This document shows positions 38,178-51,550 of a stretch of DNA of 64,000 bases, one piece after another (position 1 is the stretch's first letter; each line of letters starts with the position of its first letter). Both the position numbers and the translations under genes were made by a program. Below the pieces are notes generated by a model. It had not been told where the DNA came from. It was given only the letters and a program-made list of their open reading frames with translations, and ran no database searches. Source of the DNA: Porphyridium purpureum (taxonomy: Eukaryota; Rhodophyta; Bangiophyceae; Porphyridiales; Porphyridiaceae); assembly GCA_008690995.1 (NCBI GenBank), contig VRMN01000001.1:558001-622000 (forward strand). The letters are read 5' to 3'.

Positions 38178-41100
38178 ATGAGGAAGCAATTTGGGAATGG
38201 GAACAGTCGGTATCGGCAGGCATTTGGAGGAGGCAGTGGCGCTCAATATGGTGGGTTCGGGGCATCACGCGACTCGGACGCGCCTGCATCCGTCAAGGCG
38301 AGTGGCGAGGCGCGTCCTGAGGACGCGCAGGATTTTCAGTGGGCCGGCAGCGTGTCGGCCGCAGAGCAACGCGCAGAGCTGGACGCGGTGGATGCGCGGA
38401 GTGGGTACGAGCTCCTGCCATCGGAGGCCGCGCCTAGGCTCGGCTGGCTCCTTAATATGGTGCCCAGCACTGTCCAGGAGCCCGCGTCGCGCAAGAAAAT
38501 GGACGTAGTGGATCTGTTTTTCTTGGGTGCCGACGGGCGCGACTTTCGTGCCACACTCGTTGCCCACCCATACTTTTACCTTGCGGCGGAAAATGATCAG
38601 CTGGTTGATGTGGAAGCGGCGCTGCGCAGGAGCTATGCAGAGCTCATTGTGAACCTATCTCACGTCGAACTTAACGATCTATCGCAGTTGAACCACCTCG
38701 CGTCGGAATCGTCGCGGGCGTTCCTGAAAGTGGAACTGCGCAGCAGCCGAGACCTGACGATGCTCAAGCGCAAATTGATGCCATATGCCAATGCGCACAA
38801 GCAGCGCCAGTCATACTCTTCCTCGAGTGCGGGTGCCGGGTCATCGCTTGCCGTGACACTTAACCAGCGGTCCAGCTCAGGTGTAACCTCGGGAGTGGCG
38901 CAGCACAATCATGCCCTATCGCTCATTTGCGATATTCGTGAGCACGACGTGGCGCCCGTGAACCGCGTTGCGATCGACCTTAACGTGCGTGCGGGCTACT
39001 GGTACAACGTACTGGTGCAGCCGTTCGCCGGTGCAGGAGGGAACAGCTCCGCAGTGAATGATTCACCATTGTCGCTGTTGCACCGTGGAGACACCAGCGC
39101 TGAGCACATGAACACAAACTTCAAGCGACAGCAACAGCAGCAGCTGCTTACGTGCTCCCTGTTGGAGCGCGTACCATCGATACTGCAGCGTGCGGTGCCG
39201 ACCGTTTTAGCATATGATATTGAAACGTCAAAAGCTCCGCTCAAATTTCCTGATGCGCACAGTGGCGATCAAGTCGTCATGATATCATGGATGACAGATG
39301 GCCAGGGCTACTTGGGCGTGAACCGAGCGCTCGTAAGCGCAGACATTGCTGATTTTGAGTACAGTCCTTCAGAGACGTTCCGGGGAGAGTTTGAATGTTT
39401 CAATGAACGCGACGAGAAGGCGCTTTTAGAGCGCTTTTTCGCGAGCGTGCGAGCGTGCGCGCCGCGCATATTCGTCACCTACAATGGTGATTCTTTCGAT
39501 TGGCCGTTTGTGCAAGCACGAGCAGGGGCACACGGCTTGAGCATGTGGGACCAAATTGGCATGGTTGTCGATGAAGCCTCGGGTGAGTGTCGCGGGCGCG
39601 GCGCCTTGCATCTCGATTGCTTCCACTGGGTGAATCGCGACTCATACCTCCCTCAGGGCTCGCGAGGTCTTAAGGCAGTGACGCGCACGCTACTGGGATA
39701 CGACCCACTCGAGCTCGACCCCGAGGAAATGATGCCCGCGGCGCGTGAGCGCCCGCAGCTTTTGGCGTCTTACTCTGTCTCAGATGCCGTCTGCACGTAC
39801 TATCTTTTCACCAAGTACGTTCAACCGTTTGTGTTTTCGCTCGCGAACATCATCCCGCTGTGTCCGGACGACGTGCTGCGCAAGGGTTCCGGCACGCTCT
39901 GTGAGAGCCTTCTGATGAGTGAGGCAAGAGAGCGATGCATAGTGGCCCCGGACAAGGTCGTTGTGTCGGGGCTTAAGCAAACGCACGACGGTGCGCTTCT
40001 CGAGAGCGAGACCTACATTGGCGGTCACGTCGAGGCCCTGCAGTGTGGCATCTTCCGCTCTGACTTACCCATGGCTTTTGAGATGGATCCAGAAGCCATT
40101 GCAGAGCTCGAAGCCAGCGTGGACGAGTTGCTAGCATTCTTTGTTCGCACTGAGGCGCGGTGGGAATTAAGCGACGTGAGCAACTATGCTGATGTGAGGG
40201 CGCAGATTCTGAATGAGCTTCAGGGGCAGCGCGAGCGCCCCGTGCGCACTGAGCTGCCGCTTATCTATCATCTTGATGTGGGTGCCATGTACCCGAACAT
40301 CATTCTGACCAACCGGCTGCAACCCAACGCCATGGTCACAGACGAGCACTGTGCTGCTTGCGACTTTAATGGCATGTCGGACTGTCAGCGCAGCATGGCG
40401 TGGACTTGGCGCGGTGAGACGTATCCCGTATCACGCGGTGAGTTGGAAATGGTGTACCGCACGATGGCAAACGATTCCAGCGTGCCTGCGGACGCCTCGC
40501 CGGCGCAGCGCGAGGATATTCTACGTTCGCGTCTGAAGGAGTATTCACGGCGAGTGTACAAGCGCGCTCTGATGACATCTACGGAGGCTCGCGAGTCAAC
40601 GGTCTGCCAACGTGAAAATCCATTTTACGTCGACACGGTTCGTGCCTTCCGGGACCGCCGGTACGAGTACAAGGAATTGCTGAAGCAGTGGAAAAAGAAG
40701 CTCGCTTTAGCTCAGCAGGAGGCGGCCGGCGAGTCAGAAGGGACGACAGCTGTTGCTGCAGCACTGCAAGAAGCTCGGAGCATGGTCGTGCTGTATGACT
40801 CGATGCAGCTCGCACACAAAGCCATCTTGAATTCGTTCTATGGGTATGTCATGCGAAAGGGAGCGCGGTGGTACTCCATGGAGATGGCGGGCATCGTGAC
40901 GCTGACGGGTGCGCAGATCATTAAGCAAGCCCGCGAGCTTATTGAACGTATTGGCGTAGCGCTCGAGCTCGATACAGACGGTATCTGGTGCACAATACCA
41001 GCGTCATTCCCGGACAGCTTTGAGTTGACGCACGCCACGTCCGGCAAAAAGTGCACGATGAGCTTTTTGTGCACCGTTTTTAATTATCGTGTCAACCAGC

Positions 41101-44100
41101 AGTTCAGTAATCACCAGTACCAGACACTGGCGGAGAATGGCAAGTACAAAGTTTCCTCCGAGTGCTCAATCTACTTTGAAGTGGACGGTCCCTACCGCGC
41201 TATGGTGCTCCCGGCATCCAAGGAGGAAGGGAAGAGCATTAAGAAGCGATACGCGGTCTTCAACGCCGATGGCTCGTTGGCTGAACTTAAAGGATTTGAG
41301 ATCAAGCGCCGCGGGGAGCTTAAGCTCATCAAGATTTTCCAGGGTGATATCTTTGGTAGCTTTCTGGCCGGTACGGATCTCACCGAGTGCTACGCAAGCG
41401 TCGCCACACTAGCTAACCGATGGCTAGATGTGCTCGACCAACACGGCGCCATGCTGACTGACGACGAACTGCTCGAACTTTTGGTAGAGCAGAATAACAT
41501 GAGTCGCGCACTGCACGAATACATTAAGGAGCAGCAAAAGTCGTGCGCGATCACCTGTGCCAAGCGCATTGCGGACTTTCTTGGCGACGACATGGTCAAG
41601 GACAAAGGGTTGGCGTGCAAGTACGTGATTGCAAAGCGGCCATTCGGCACGCAGGTGACAGAGCGGCCGGTTCCAGTAGACATCTTCAAGGCGTCACCCG
41701 CCGTGCGCGCTCGCTTCCTGAAGCGCTGGCTGCGGACTCATGATGAACAGGATACCGAACTGCGTGAGCTAATCGATTGGGACTACTACCGTGTACGCCT
41801 GGGCTCGGCTATCCTCAAAATTATTTCTATTCCAGCTGTGCTGCAGGGTGTAGCGAACCCTGTACCACGTGTCGCGCTCCCGGACTGGCTTATTCGTCGT
41901 CAGCGCGAGCTTGAATCGTCGCACAAGCAGGCCACGCTTGACACCTTCCTTGTGCGCAAGCTCTGCGCTCCGAAACTCAAGCCACTTGCGGATGTTCCCG
42001 TGTCATCGGCACCAGGCCTTGCCGACATGGAAGATCTCGGCGCCAGAAACCACTCTACTTCGCCGGGCTTCAAGGTGGCAGTTGTGTCCAAGTTACAGAG
42101 CAAGCGCGTAAACTTTCATCCCAGCGAGGATCCTTGCAGCAACGAAAACACGGATAACTGCGTACCCGGAGCTCCGGAGCAGATCCGAAAAAATCACATC
42201 GATCCGGATATCAGTGACTACTCGGCATGGCTTCAGGTCGCCAAACAGAAATGGCTGGCGGGCTCAAATGCTACGATAAGTCCAAGGATGATCGGTGTCG
42301 CAAGTGCGAAAGGCACTGGGCGCGTGAATGCTGCATCGTCTCGCAAACGGGCGCGCGAGCTCGCGTTTAATCCTGTCAGTGTTTCTGAGGATGGAATCCC
42401 TGACACGAGAAAGCGGAGGCTGAAAGGACTTAGCCTCTATTTCTCGCATGCCGGAAATCATCACCAGCAGCAGCAAGGTCCAAATGGATATGAACCTTTC
42501 AGCAGCAACGCTGGGGAGCCAACCAAATCTACATTTGGTTTGCTCAGAACCGGAAGCGCGTCGGCAACGCACAATAACCTGCTCTCTAGCAGTCGAACAA
42601 GCAACACGCTGATGTCTCTGAGTGAGACAAGGCAGTGCCTGTTGTCGTGTAAATGGCATGTGATCAAAGTCGAGCCTGCTAGCGCAGGCGTCTTGAAGTA
42701 CTGGGTGCTCCCTTATCTAGCCACGAACACGGCAAAAAATAGTTTCCGTGTGGGCACTCTGACCGCACTCAGCGTCGCAGTGCCCAGAGTATTGTACGTC
42801 AACTGTTTCCAAGAGCAAGACCACGCGTTCATTTCACAGCTAGAAAGGTTGGGAATAGGCCGCAGCGCGGCAGAAGGACATGTCAAGTGCGAACTGTCGG
42901 ACTTTGAGCTACCCCGAAGTCGGACTCGGCATTTCTTGTACCGCATCGAGCTTTCGGAGGCGATCTACCAAGAAATGCCACTTTTGCTCGCGGACTGGAT
43001 GCGCGGGACAAGTTCTGGCGGTGCTATCGAAGGCGTCTATGGGCGCGGCAGCACAATGATTGATCAAGCTATTTTGCGGCTGGGCGGTGTGATTGCGCCG
43101 CGACATGCAGCACTTCTACAGCGCAAACAGAAAGGAGTATTGAATGGTAGCCCTGTGCTACAACCAACGGTGTGGGACTTGAATGAGCTGGACGACGCCA
43201 GTTTTGTCCAAGCAGAGGGCAGAGGCAAGAGCGGTGCATCATCCTCATTTTTCGGCTCAGCGTCTTGCGCAACTGACTGGCAGAAAAAGGGGGGGTGGTG
43301 GAGCGGCGACGCTAAGTTATTTGTTCAAGTCGCGCTCGTTTTTGCAGTACGTCCACGTACTGGAGCACTGGGCAGACGACCAGTCCGGCCGAGGTGCTGT
43401 AGTATTCATGCATGAGCCAACCCAGTCAGCCGTGGTGATCATGGCCGGAGCGTCGCAAGGTATGCACCAGACTACGATCGAGCCGGTTGCGCTGTTCCAG
43501 AACGCGCTTTTTGCGCACAAGAACGGACGCGCTGGTGGTGATGGTGGGCGGAACAGCACTGAGGCCCTTGAACAAACGGACGCGGCAGGGTGGAAAGTTG
43601 AATTGGAAATCGCGAAGAGTGTGGCGGAGGCTAAGAAATCGTTGGCTTCACGTCTGTTTTCGCTTATAGGTGAGAGGGATCGTTCACAGAATGTCTCTGA
43701 TGCTAGACGCACAATACTGTGCGTGCACTCGCGGCGGAGTGCGGAGGATGTGAAAGCAGACTTTAGCGCGTTGCGCAGCTTTCCTATTGTGCATATGTCG
43801 TTGCCGGTGCGGTCGTCGGCCGGCTCGTTACAGCTGCCAGCGCTGCGGTGGGAGTCTCCCTTGGTTTCGACCCTATTTGCACAATACTTTGCGCGGAGCA
43901 CGCACCTCCAGGAAAGTGTGCCACTTGCACGACTCGCAGGCATCCCGCTTGCTAACCTTGGCGAGCAGCATGATGATGTTCACGTGCATGCGCTTGATAC
44001 AATGTATGCGCGCCAGCTCCACCTTCGAAAGTTGGTGCCGTGGACGTCCCGCACGCGGCGGCCTGATCTTGCCGGGTACGAGGGATCGGAGATGAGCGGT

Positions 44101-46047
44101 GCATCTGAGCAGGCGGACGCCCAGGCTTTACACTACGCCAAGCCGGGTATGTATCGCACTGTTTGCTTTGACGTGGAGGTGCAAAACCTTGTTGTGACCG
44201 CGATCACGAGGAGCGCGCAGTTTGGAGATCTACACTGCCTCGAATTAGAGCACGCGCGCGCAAAGGCCGCCGCGAAAGCGAGCGGCAGGGCCCCAGCACA
44301 ACAGCATCGCAAACCTTCCTTTTCAGTGGATTCTCTATGTAGTAGTGCTGAAGGCAAAAGTGGCGGCGGTCGGGTGAACCTGAGACCGCTGGATACCCCA
44401 GCAATCGAGGACTTGAGTGCATCGCTGCCAAGCTTCCTGGTGCTCCGCGAGATGGTGAGTGCAATGGAGAATGGCGCTGACTGTGCAAGTGACGACCACA
44501 GCGGCCGTGGCAGCGCTGCGTCATCAACGGCCAGCGCGCTGCTCCAGCACGTGGCGCGTTGGGTGAATTCCACGCATGCGCTCATGTACGAGCCCGGTGT
44601 CGTATACTTCGTGCGTTCACTCCAAAAGCGCGTTTTTGCGCTATTAGTAGCCGAGTTTTCGCGACTCGGAGCCAGTGTGGTGTTTGCCACGTCTCGCCGT
44701 CTGATGTTAGCGACGCGAAAGACAAGCGTCAGCGACGCCGTCAAGTATGTGGGCTTTTTGGAACGCACAGTACGCGCGCATAACGTTCTTAGTAAGCTGC
44801 GCTTTGCACCTATTCTCGGCGTGTATGTGTCTCTGGCGTTTGCCGATCCTTTGAACTATGTGGCGTTGCCAGCCAACGAACAGGAGCGAATTTGCTCGGG
44901 TGACGTCGCTGGCGTACATCAGGAGCAGCATCAGGAGCATCTTAAGCACGCAGTCCGGGATGGTGCGGACGGCATCGTCAGAGACCTGTCCAAGGAGGTT
45001 GGCGAAGTCGCAATGACCGCCAAGTCGCTCTTTCTGCAAAAGTATGTGCGAGATATGCCCTCCTGCACATTTATTTGGCAGCATGGCGGCGCACTCGCTC
45101 TTGGCACGTATGGGGCGGCAGCAAGCGCAAGGCGCGAATGGATGAAGGTGGCAAATTATATGCTACGCCAGCCGCTTGTGCTCCACTACGCCAGCCAAGC
45201 CGCGATGCCATGTGACGTTGAAACAAGTCGCGACGAAGGCGGTGCGCCTCCACGTCAAGTCAAGTTTGGCGGGCTTGGGTTGGTTCCAGAAGCCAGACAA
45301 GTATTTGGAGAACTGGCTCCGTTGGTGGTTGAAAGCGTGTCTGCTCTTCTGAAGTGTGGCGGTCAGCACCGTCCCGGACGAGATGCGTCAGAGAACGAAG
45401 AAGAAGCCGTTGGTGACTCCCTCGAGGACGCGTCATCGTCTGCGCGACGGCTGAAGCTTGCCTTGGATTTTATTTTGGACGTGTGTCGTTTGTTCGAGTT
45501 GGACTCGTCACTTGAAGCAGAAACGTCGACCCTAAGGAGGCATTTACTCAGTCTTGTGGGGGCACGTGAATTCAGCTTGGACGATCATAGAAGAGATCAC
45601 TTGGCGTCATCGGCAGCGCTTGCTGGAGCAGTTTATCTTGAGGATGTTCTGTGTCTGCAGTGTGGGGAGCTTACAGACCTGTATTTGGCATGCGACGCAT
45701 CGGATCTGGCAAAGTCTGGTCGTGAGCGAGACGCAGAATTTACCTGCTCGTGGTGCCGAGCCCCGTTTCGCACAGAGGCATTGGAGATGCGACTACTTGG
45801 CATTGTTCGCGGTATGCTTCAGCGCTTTTTCATCCAGGATGTGCGGTGCGAGAAATGTGGCCTGGTGTCTCGCGACAGCATGAACATCTGCTGCTCAACG
45901 AGCTGCGCCGGTGCGCTTAGGCTGGGCGAGGATTATGTTGCGAACCAGAAAGTCCTTCTGAAAATTCACTCACTTGCGCGAACTGTAGGCATGCGAGTCC
46001 TCGAAAGCTTACTCGACTTTCACTGTGCGTCGATGGTGGTGGAATAG
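38178..46047 (+). CDS. POLE: DNA polymerase epsilon catalytic subunit, coding frame broken once
   Basis: The gene encodes the leading-strand replicative polymerase. The first frame (1745 residues, to 43415) holds the exonuclease motif with D347-I-E349, polymerase motif A LDVGAMYPN (D700), motif B ILNSFYGYVMRKGARW and motif C DTDG (D932, D934). A second frame continues from the 43.28-kb region through the inactive polymerase-like half to 46047, ending in two cysteine modules: CLQCGELTDLYLAC with CSWC, and CEKCGLVSRDSMNICC. The switch needs one base fewer and falls at AAAAAGGGGGGG (43284-43295). Together the parts span about 2,620 codons; human POLE has 2286. An essential gene is unlikely to be broken, so a homopolymer sequence error is the simplest reading; +1 frameshifting or an unusual intron are alternatives. 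Start 38178 is the first ATG. E2F sites lie upstream. Confidence 0.93.
43284..43295 (+). repeat. A5G7 homopolymer run at the Pol epsilon frame break
   Basis: Five A followed by seven G. With six G the upstream and downstream frames would be continuous. Confidence 0.85.
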
Positions 46048-46693
46048 ACTTTGCTCTCGAGTACTTTTTGAACAGTTGGATTAATTCGCTTCATGGCCGG
46101 CAGACGTGAACCAATACTGTTTCGTGCCTTGGAGAACTGCCATTGGTCATGAGTTACTTGTTGATCAAACATCTCACCAAGTTATCGTAACGCAGCACAG
46201 TTTGAGTCCTTGCGCTACTCAAATAATAAAGCTTCCGTCAGAACGCAAATTCTATCCGCACGAGATCTTTCCTGCTGCGCACCGGCACCAAGTCCGTACG
46301 TGCGTGAATCCGCACTTTTCCTCTTTGACTGAGTACCAGCACTCACGCTAAAATTTTCCAAACACCGGCACACTGCGCTTCACGCCCGATGTTTGAGGCG
46401 GCAAGTATGATCCAGGTTTTACGAGGGAAAGGATGCCTTTGAAAATGCTTCGGGTTCGCCAGCTTGCCAAGGATAAAAGTACGGCATGCTTAATTACAAG
46501 ACGATACCGCGAAGTAGTTTGGGTTTCTCCAAGATTTGGGTAGCCAGTGACTTAGCCTAAATTTACATGGGCCATTGACACCTCGCTTGCCTGAAAAGAA
46601 GCGTGCTTGGCGTGGAAGACAAGAACTTCAAAATAACTTGCGAGAGATCATCAGCAAAAGCTTCACGTGCGAGACCTGTGACCGACTGCATGT
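46048..46693. other. Convergent intergenic region, Pol epsilon/SIN3
   Basis: This 646-bp spacer lies between two 3' ends. I see no gene, tRNA arm or repeat in it; AATAATAAA near 46222 is a possible polyadenylation-type signal for Pol epsilon. Confidence 0.5.
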
Positions 46694-49600
46694 CTAACGA
46701 CTAGCGGGCACGTCGGGCACGCACACGTCGGGCACGGGCACGTCGGGCACGGGCACGTCGGGCACGGGCACATCGGGCACGGGCTCGCTCGAGTCATTCG
46801 GATTCTTTGCCCCATCCTCTGCGGTTTGCGCCTCGTCCTCTCGTTTTGATTCCGTACCGGTTCCAACGGCAGCGACCGCTTCATTATCGGCCGGACCTTC
46901 CGCAGCTTTGGTCGATTCCGAGGAAAGCTTGGAAATCCATGCAAAGAACTTTTCCTTTCGCGTCTTGGATAGAACGCCGCGCTTGGAAGTTGCGCAGAGT
47001 TTGCTCTGTCTCCACAAAAAGTCCTCATTGCCATCTACGAAAAAAAGACGCCGCGCCCGAACGCACAGTCGACTCTCCTGTGAATTCACAATGACCGCAT
47101 CGGACTCTGGCTGCGCTTCATCGCAGATGTCCATTGACATTTCAGTTGTCGACGGAGTTCTCCCGCGAACCATGCACTTTCTTCTCACGCGGGCGATCTG
47201 CTTTTCCAGAATTTTTCCTGACGGAGCAACTGCGAACCCTTCTTCGGCGTTTTCACCCACAGTCTTGTCACCTCCGTGTTCGTCATGTTCCCCATCATCG
47301 TCACCTTGCTCGTCTTCTGTGTCAGGTGGAAGCGTATCAAACCCAAGTATCTTGCTCAGAAGCCACTTCGCGTCGAGCATTTCTTCCATCTCACTTGCCG
47401 CGCTCGAGATTGCGTGAAAAGTAATCACGTTGAATACATCCGAACTATCGGCTTTGGCAGGGCCCATGACAACAGACGCAGGGCGCGGACCCGGAATCAA
47501 TTGTACACGGAAAAGATGAGACGGCGGTTGCGATCGCTCGGACACAACCGTACTTTTCGCAAACTCGAGATAAACTTCTTCCGGTATTGAAGGAGGCATC
47601 GCTTTTCTCTGACGGCTCGGAGCAGGCGCACGGTTCACACTTGTGGCGCAAAACAGATCGATCAGCTTCATCGAACATGTATTGGCCGCGCCGCCTCCAA
47701 AGCAAGCCAAGACCAAGCGGACAAACTTGGTCATCAGCTTATCAATCGTGTACAAAACGTAGGATTCTGGGCCTAAAATCTCGCGACATGCATCTTCGTA
47801 CTTAGCTGCGTCCACCGACCCGGACAGAAAGCCGTAAAGTAAATCCATGTACTGTTCGAAGAGCACGGATGCGTCGGCAGACCGCCTCTGATGCATTCGA
47901 GACTCAATGGGGCGCTGTGCTTGAACATGCGCTCGTTCACCATCTTTGTTGACGGCTGTAGCAACCACAGTACTAGCAGCAGCATCATCCGAGAGCTCGG
48001 AAAAGCCAGCGTGGTCACTGAGAGCCGACGGCGCAAAAACCAAATCTGCAGGAGGGACAACAGCTCCGCTTTGATTATTCCCGCCGCGTTCACGATCGCT
48101 CTCTATGCGTCGCTGTTCCTTTTCAGCCACTTCACGGGCAAGTTTTCGAGCGTATGTGATACGCTCAAGCATGCACCGATACAATCTCAGGAACAAGTAC
48201 ACATTCTCGTCTCCATACAGCACCGCCGATAAGATATTTCCGCTCGGGCTCTGGCAATCCGTGCTGCCCAAAGCATCGGCTGACTTTGCTCCTTTCCCAT
48301 CGTACGTCGGTGTTTCGTCTGAGCTTTCAATGTCCGCAGCAGTCCCAAAGGACATCTCCGGGAAGACAAAGCTGCCGTCCTCTTCCATAATGCAGTCTAC
48401 ACATTGGTCACGTCCTGATCCTGAGGAAACAGCGCTTCCGTCACCATCATCATCATCGCCGCCCCCCGACCCCGAAGCATTTCCCGCAGCTGCAGCTACA
48501 GCCGCCTGCACTTCCGGCCCATCGTGTTGCTCGGCACCCGGATCGTCCCCTTCCTGTCCACAGCCAGAATGACGGCCAAAGCCACGGAACCACTTGCCCA
48601 TCGTCATCATGCGAAGTTTCACGCCGAAAAATAGCGTCACAAAGTGACTAAGCTTGCTCGCCACACGCGTTTGCTCATGCGCAGTCGATAGCTCATACTG
48701 AAGCGCAAACACTAGCAAATCATAAAGCACTTGGTGCGACGCAGGCTCGTCGCGCGACAAAAAGAGCAGTGCACGGCTTGACTCTGCCCATGCGGCACAA
48801 AATCGAACAAAGTCGAGACTGGAAGTGCTGATCGAGGAACCGCTAGCCTTTTCCAATTGCTCCGCGAGGGTATTCTCAACAGAGTTCAGACACGTCACGA
48901 GTGAATGATTCACATCTCTGTCGTCGCCACCCGCAGCGGCGGCGGCAGCGGCAGCGGCAGCGGCGGCGGCGGCGGCCGCCGCACCAGAACCAATGCGCGC
49001 AGATGCTGCGTTGGACCCGTTCAGCAGAGTCGGGTGTACATCGATTGTCGGTGAGCCACGTGGGAGCATGGCAACCCGAGACAGTCGAGCCGTTTTAGCT
49101 GCCTGTTCATCGAGCACCTCAGCGAGCAGCACTTTTGAACTCCACTCCTTCTTGTCAGCCTGCTTGAACTGGAAAGAGCGGTGATCAAGCGACTTGAGAT
49201 AATTTTTTTCACACACCTCACGCCAAATCTTGTTCATTTCGAGCCGCGCGCGTCGCCAGTGCTCGTCCTTTTGCTTAAGACGTGTCAGCACGACAGGTAT
49301 AGCGACGGCTGGGTTCACCTTGACCTGCTCAACAACATCGGCGCCGTGGTCTCCGTAAATTCGCTCTATTGCGCGCAGGTGGACCGGGGACAGCGCACCG
49401 TTTGCTAGCGCATGACGTTTCTTGTCGTCCGGTGATAGCTTGCCGATGGTTGCCGCGATCGGCTCAAGCCGTGCAATGGTGGCGGAATTCGTTTCAATGA
49501 CCATGTCGAGCTCGTATCTGTCGTCCTCACAGCGAAACAAGTTCTCCTCGTACTGATTTTTTCGTAGATGTTTGTTCGAGTAGTCCTCAGAGCCCGTGGG

Positions 49601-51467
49601 CACCGATACCCACACATCATTCAAAGATTTGCGTTCCATCTCCGACTTGCCCGAACAAACCGGCATAGGGAAGTCCGGAGGTAGCTTCTTGTAAGACTCC
49701 GTCGCCTTGATGTTTGACTCTGCCGCGATTTCAGACATCGGCCTGGATCGCATGGCATGCAGCTTGGACATCAATCCGGGATCATTCACATTCATGGCAG
49801 CGTGTGCGTCTACCTCCATCGCATCATGGGCATGTCCGTGCATTTGAAACTCGCCCGCACCGCCCATCATTCCTTCGGCGCGCGATGCGGGCAGCCCATG
49901 TCCTACAGAAGACGAGGATGCGAGCGAAGAGGATAGGGCTGTTGTCCCGCCGAGCGCGTGCACAGCGTCTTGAATGCCCACCCCGGTAGGTCCGGCGGCA
50001 TTCAGGGTCATATCTCCTGACATTTGGTGATGACGGTGTGCTTGCTGCTGCGGCATACCTATGCCCATGACCATACCCTCGCCGCTTTGACCAACACCGT
50101 GCTGTTGCTCACTCTGCAAGAGCATGAGCGCCGAGTTTGCGCCCGTTGATGTTTTGCCAAAGCCATCCAGGAAGGCAATGAACGCCTTGTAAAGCGACGG
50201 CCAGCGTCCAAAAAGCTCCTCGGCCAGCATGGCCAGCTCCTGTTTTGAAATAATCTCTTGAGAAAATAAGCTCAGACACTTGATGAACTCAGAATATAGC
50301 TGGTGCCCTTGAGGTGTCTGGCCTAGTCGTGCACGAATTTGTTCGAAGAAGTGCAGATCAGGTCGCGATGCCAGGGACACGTTCGGTCCACTAGTCGCTT
50401 GACCGGCACCCACACCCAATGGAATGGCGACACCGCCTACATTGATATTGCCAACTCCTCCTGTTCCCACCGAAACCCCGCCACCATGCGCAGCTGCTCC
50501 CGCACTGTGTCCCTTCTTGCCGCTTTCACCCTTCTTCTTTTTCTCTGTGGCTCCAGGTTGGCCCTGGTGCGCTGTCGCAACGGCGCTTCCTGGAAACGTC
50601 CCGCTGCCCATCGTGTTCATGCTGCTGAACACGCCACCGCCTTGATCCATGCGGGCACCCGCGGGTTGCGGTATTCCCCTCTTTGATGATCCTTTGACAG
50701 TGCGTGCGACTTTCGTCGCTGGCATCCCTCCCACCCCGCTTCCGCTGGCAAGTGGTCTCTTGGTACCACTGGGCTGCTGCGCTACTCCCGACCCCTTGCC
50801 GGCGCTGCCCACCCCAGGCTTCCCTGCTACCGCACTACCCCCCAACTTCCCAGCGCCCTGATTCGAAGCTTGTTGCATAGCCACAGGCTGCGAAGCTGGC
50901 AAAAACTGCGTGAACTCATGGAGCAAGTCAGGCTGATCATGGAACAACTCAGCAACCTGCTCATACACCTCCTTGATGGAACGCTGCTCCTTCTGGTATG
51001 TGTGCAGGATTTCAAGAAAATTCCGGTACACCCACTCGCGGCCTATGAAGCGAGTCTTAATTTTGTTCACATAATTGATGGCTTGATTGAACTCGATCAC
51101 TTTGTTGCTTGCCGGATCGCCTGGTGCTCCCATGCCGGTGCCATCACCGCCGGCCGCACCCGCCATGTGCAAGGGTACGGGACCCGCGGATGGCATGTTC
51201 ATCCCTATGATTGGCTGCTGGAATGGATGTTGCTGCATCACATGCTGTTGCGGCATCTCATGCGTCGATGCGGTCTGCTGCAGCTGCTGTTGCGGTTGCT
51301 GCGACTGCATTCGTCCCGCAGCGACGGGAGCATGCGAGCGAATGTTTGCCGGAGTCATGGGAAGAGGCGGCATGTACATTCCCATACTGCTGTGCTCACC
51401 CGGTCGCATTTCATGTGTGATCGAGTGCTCCGGTGGTGGACCGAGTCCACCTGCTTCATGTAGCGGT

Positions 51468-51499
<32 letters not shown>

Positions 51500-51508
51500 T
51501 TGTTGTTG

Positions 51509-51550
<42 letters not shown>

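Noticed and set aside
43295-43316. A 22-nt GT...AG segment that would also restore the Pol epsilon frame
   Set aside because: Far shorter than spliceosomal introns in any red alga I know, and the homopolymer explanation is simpler.
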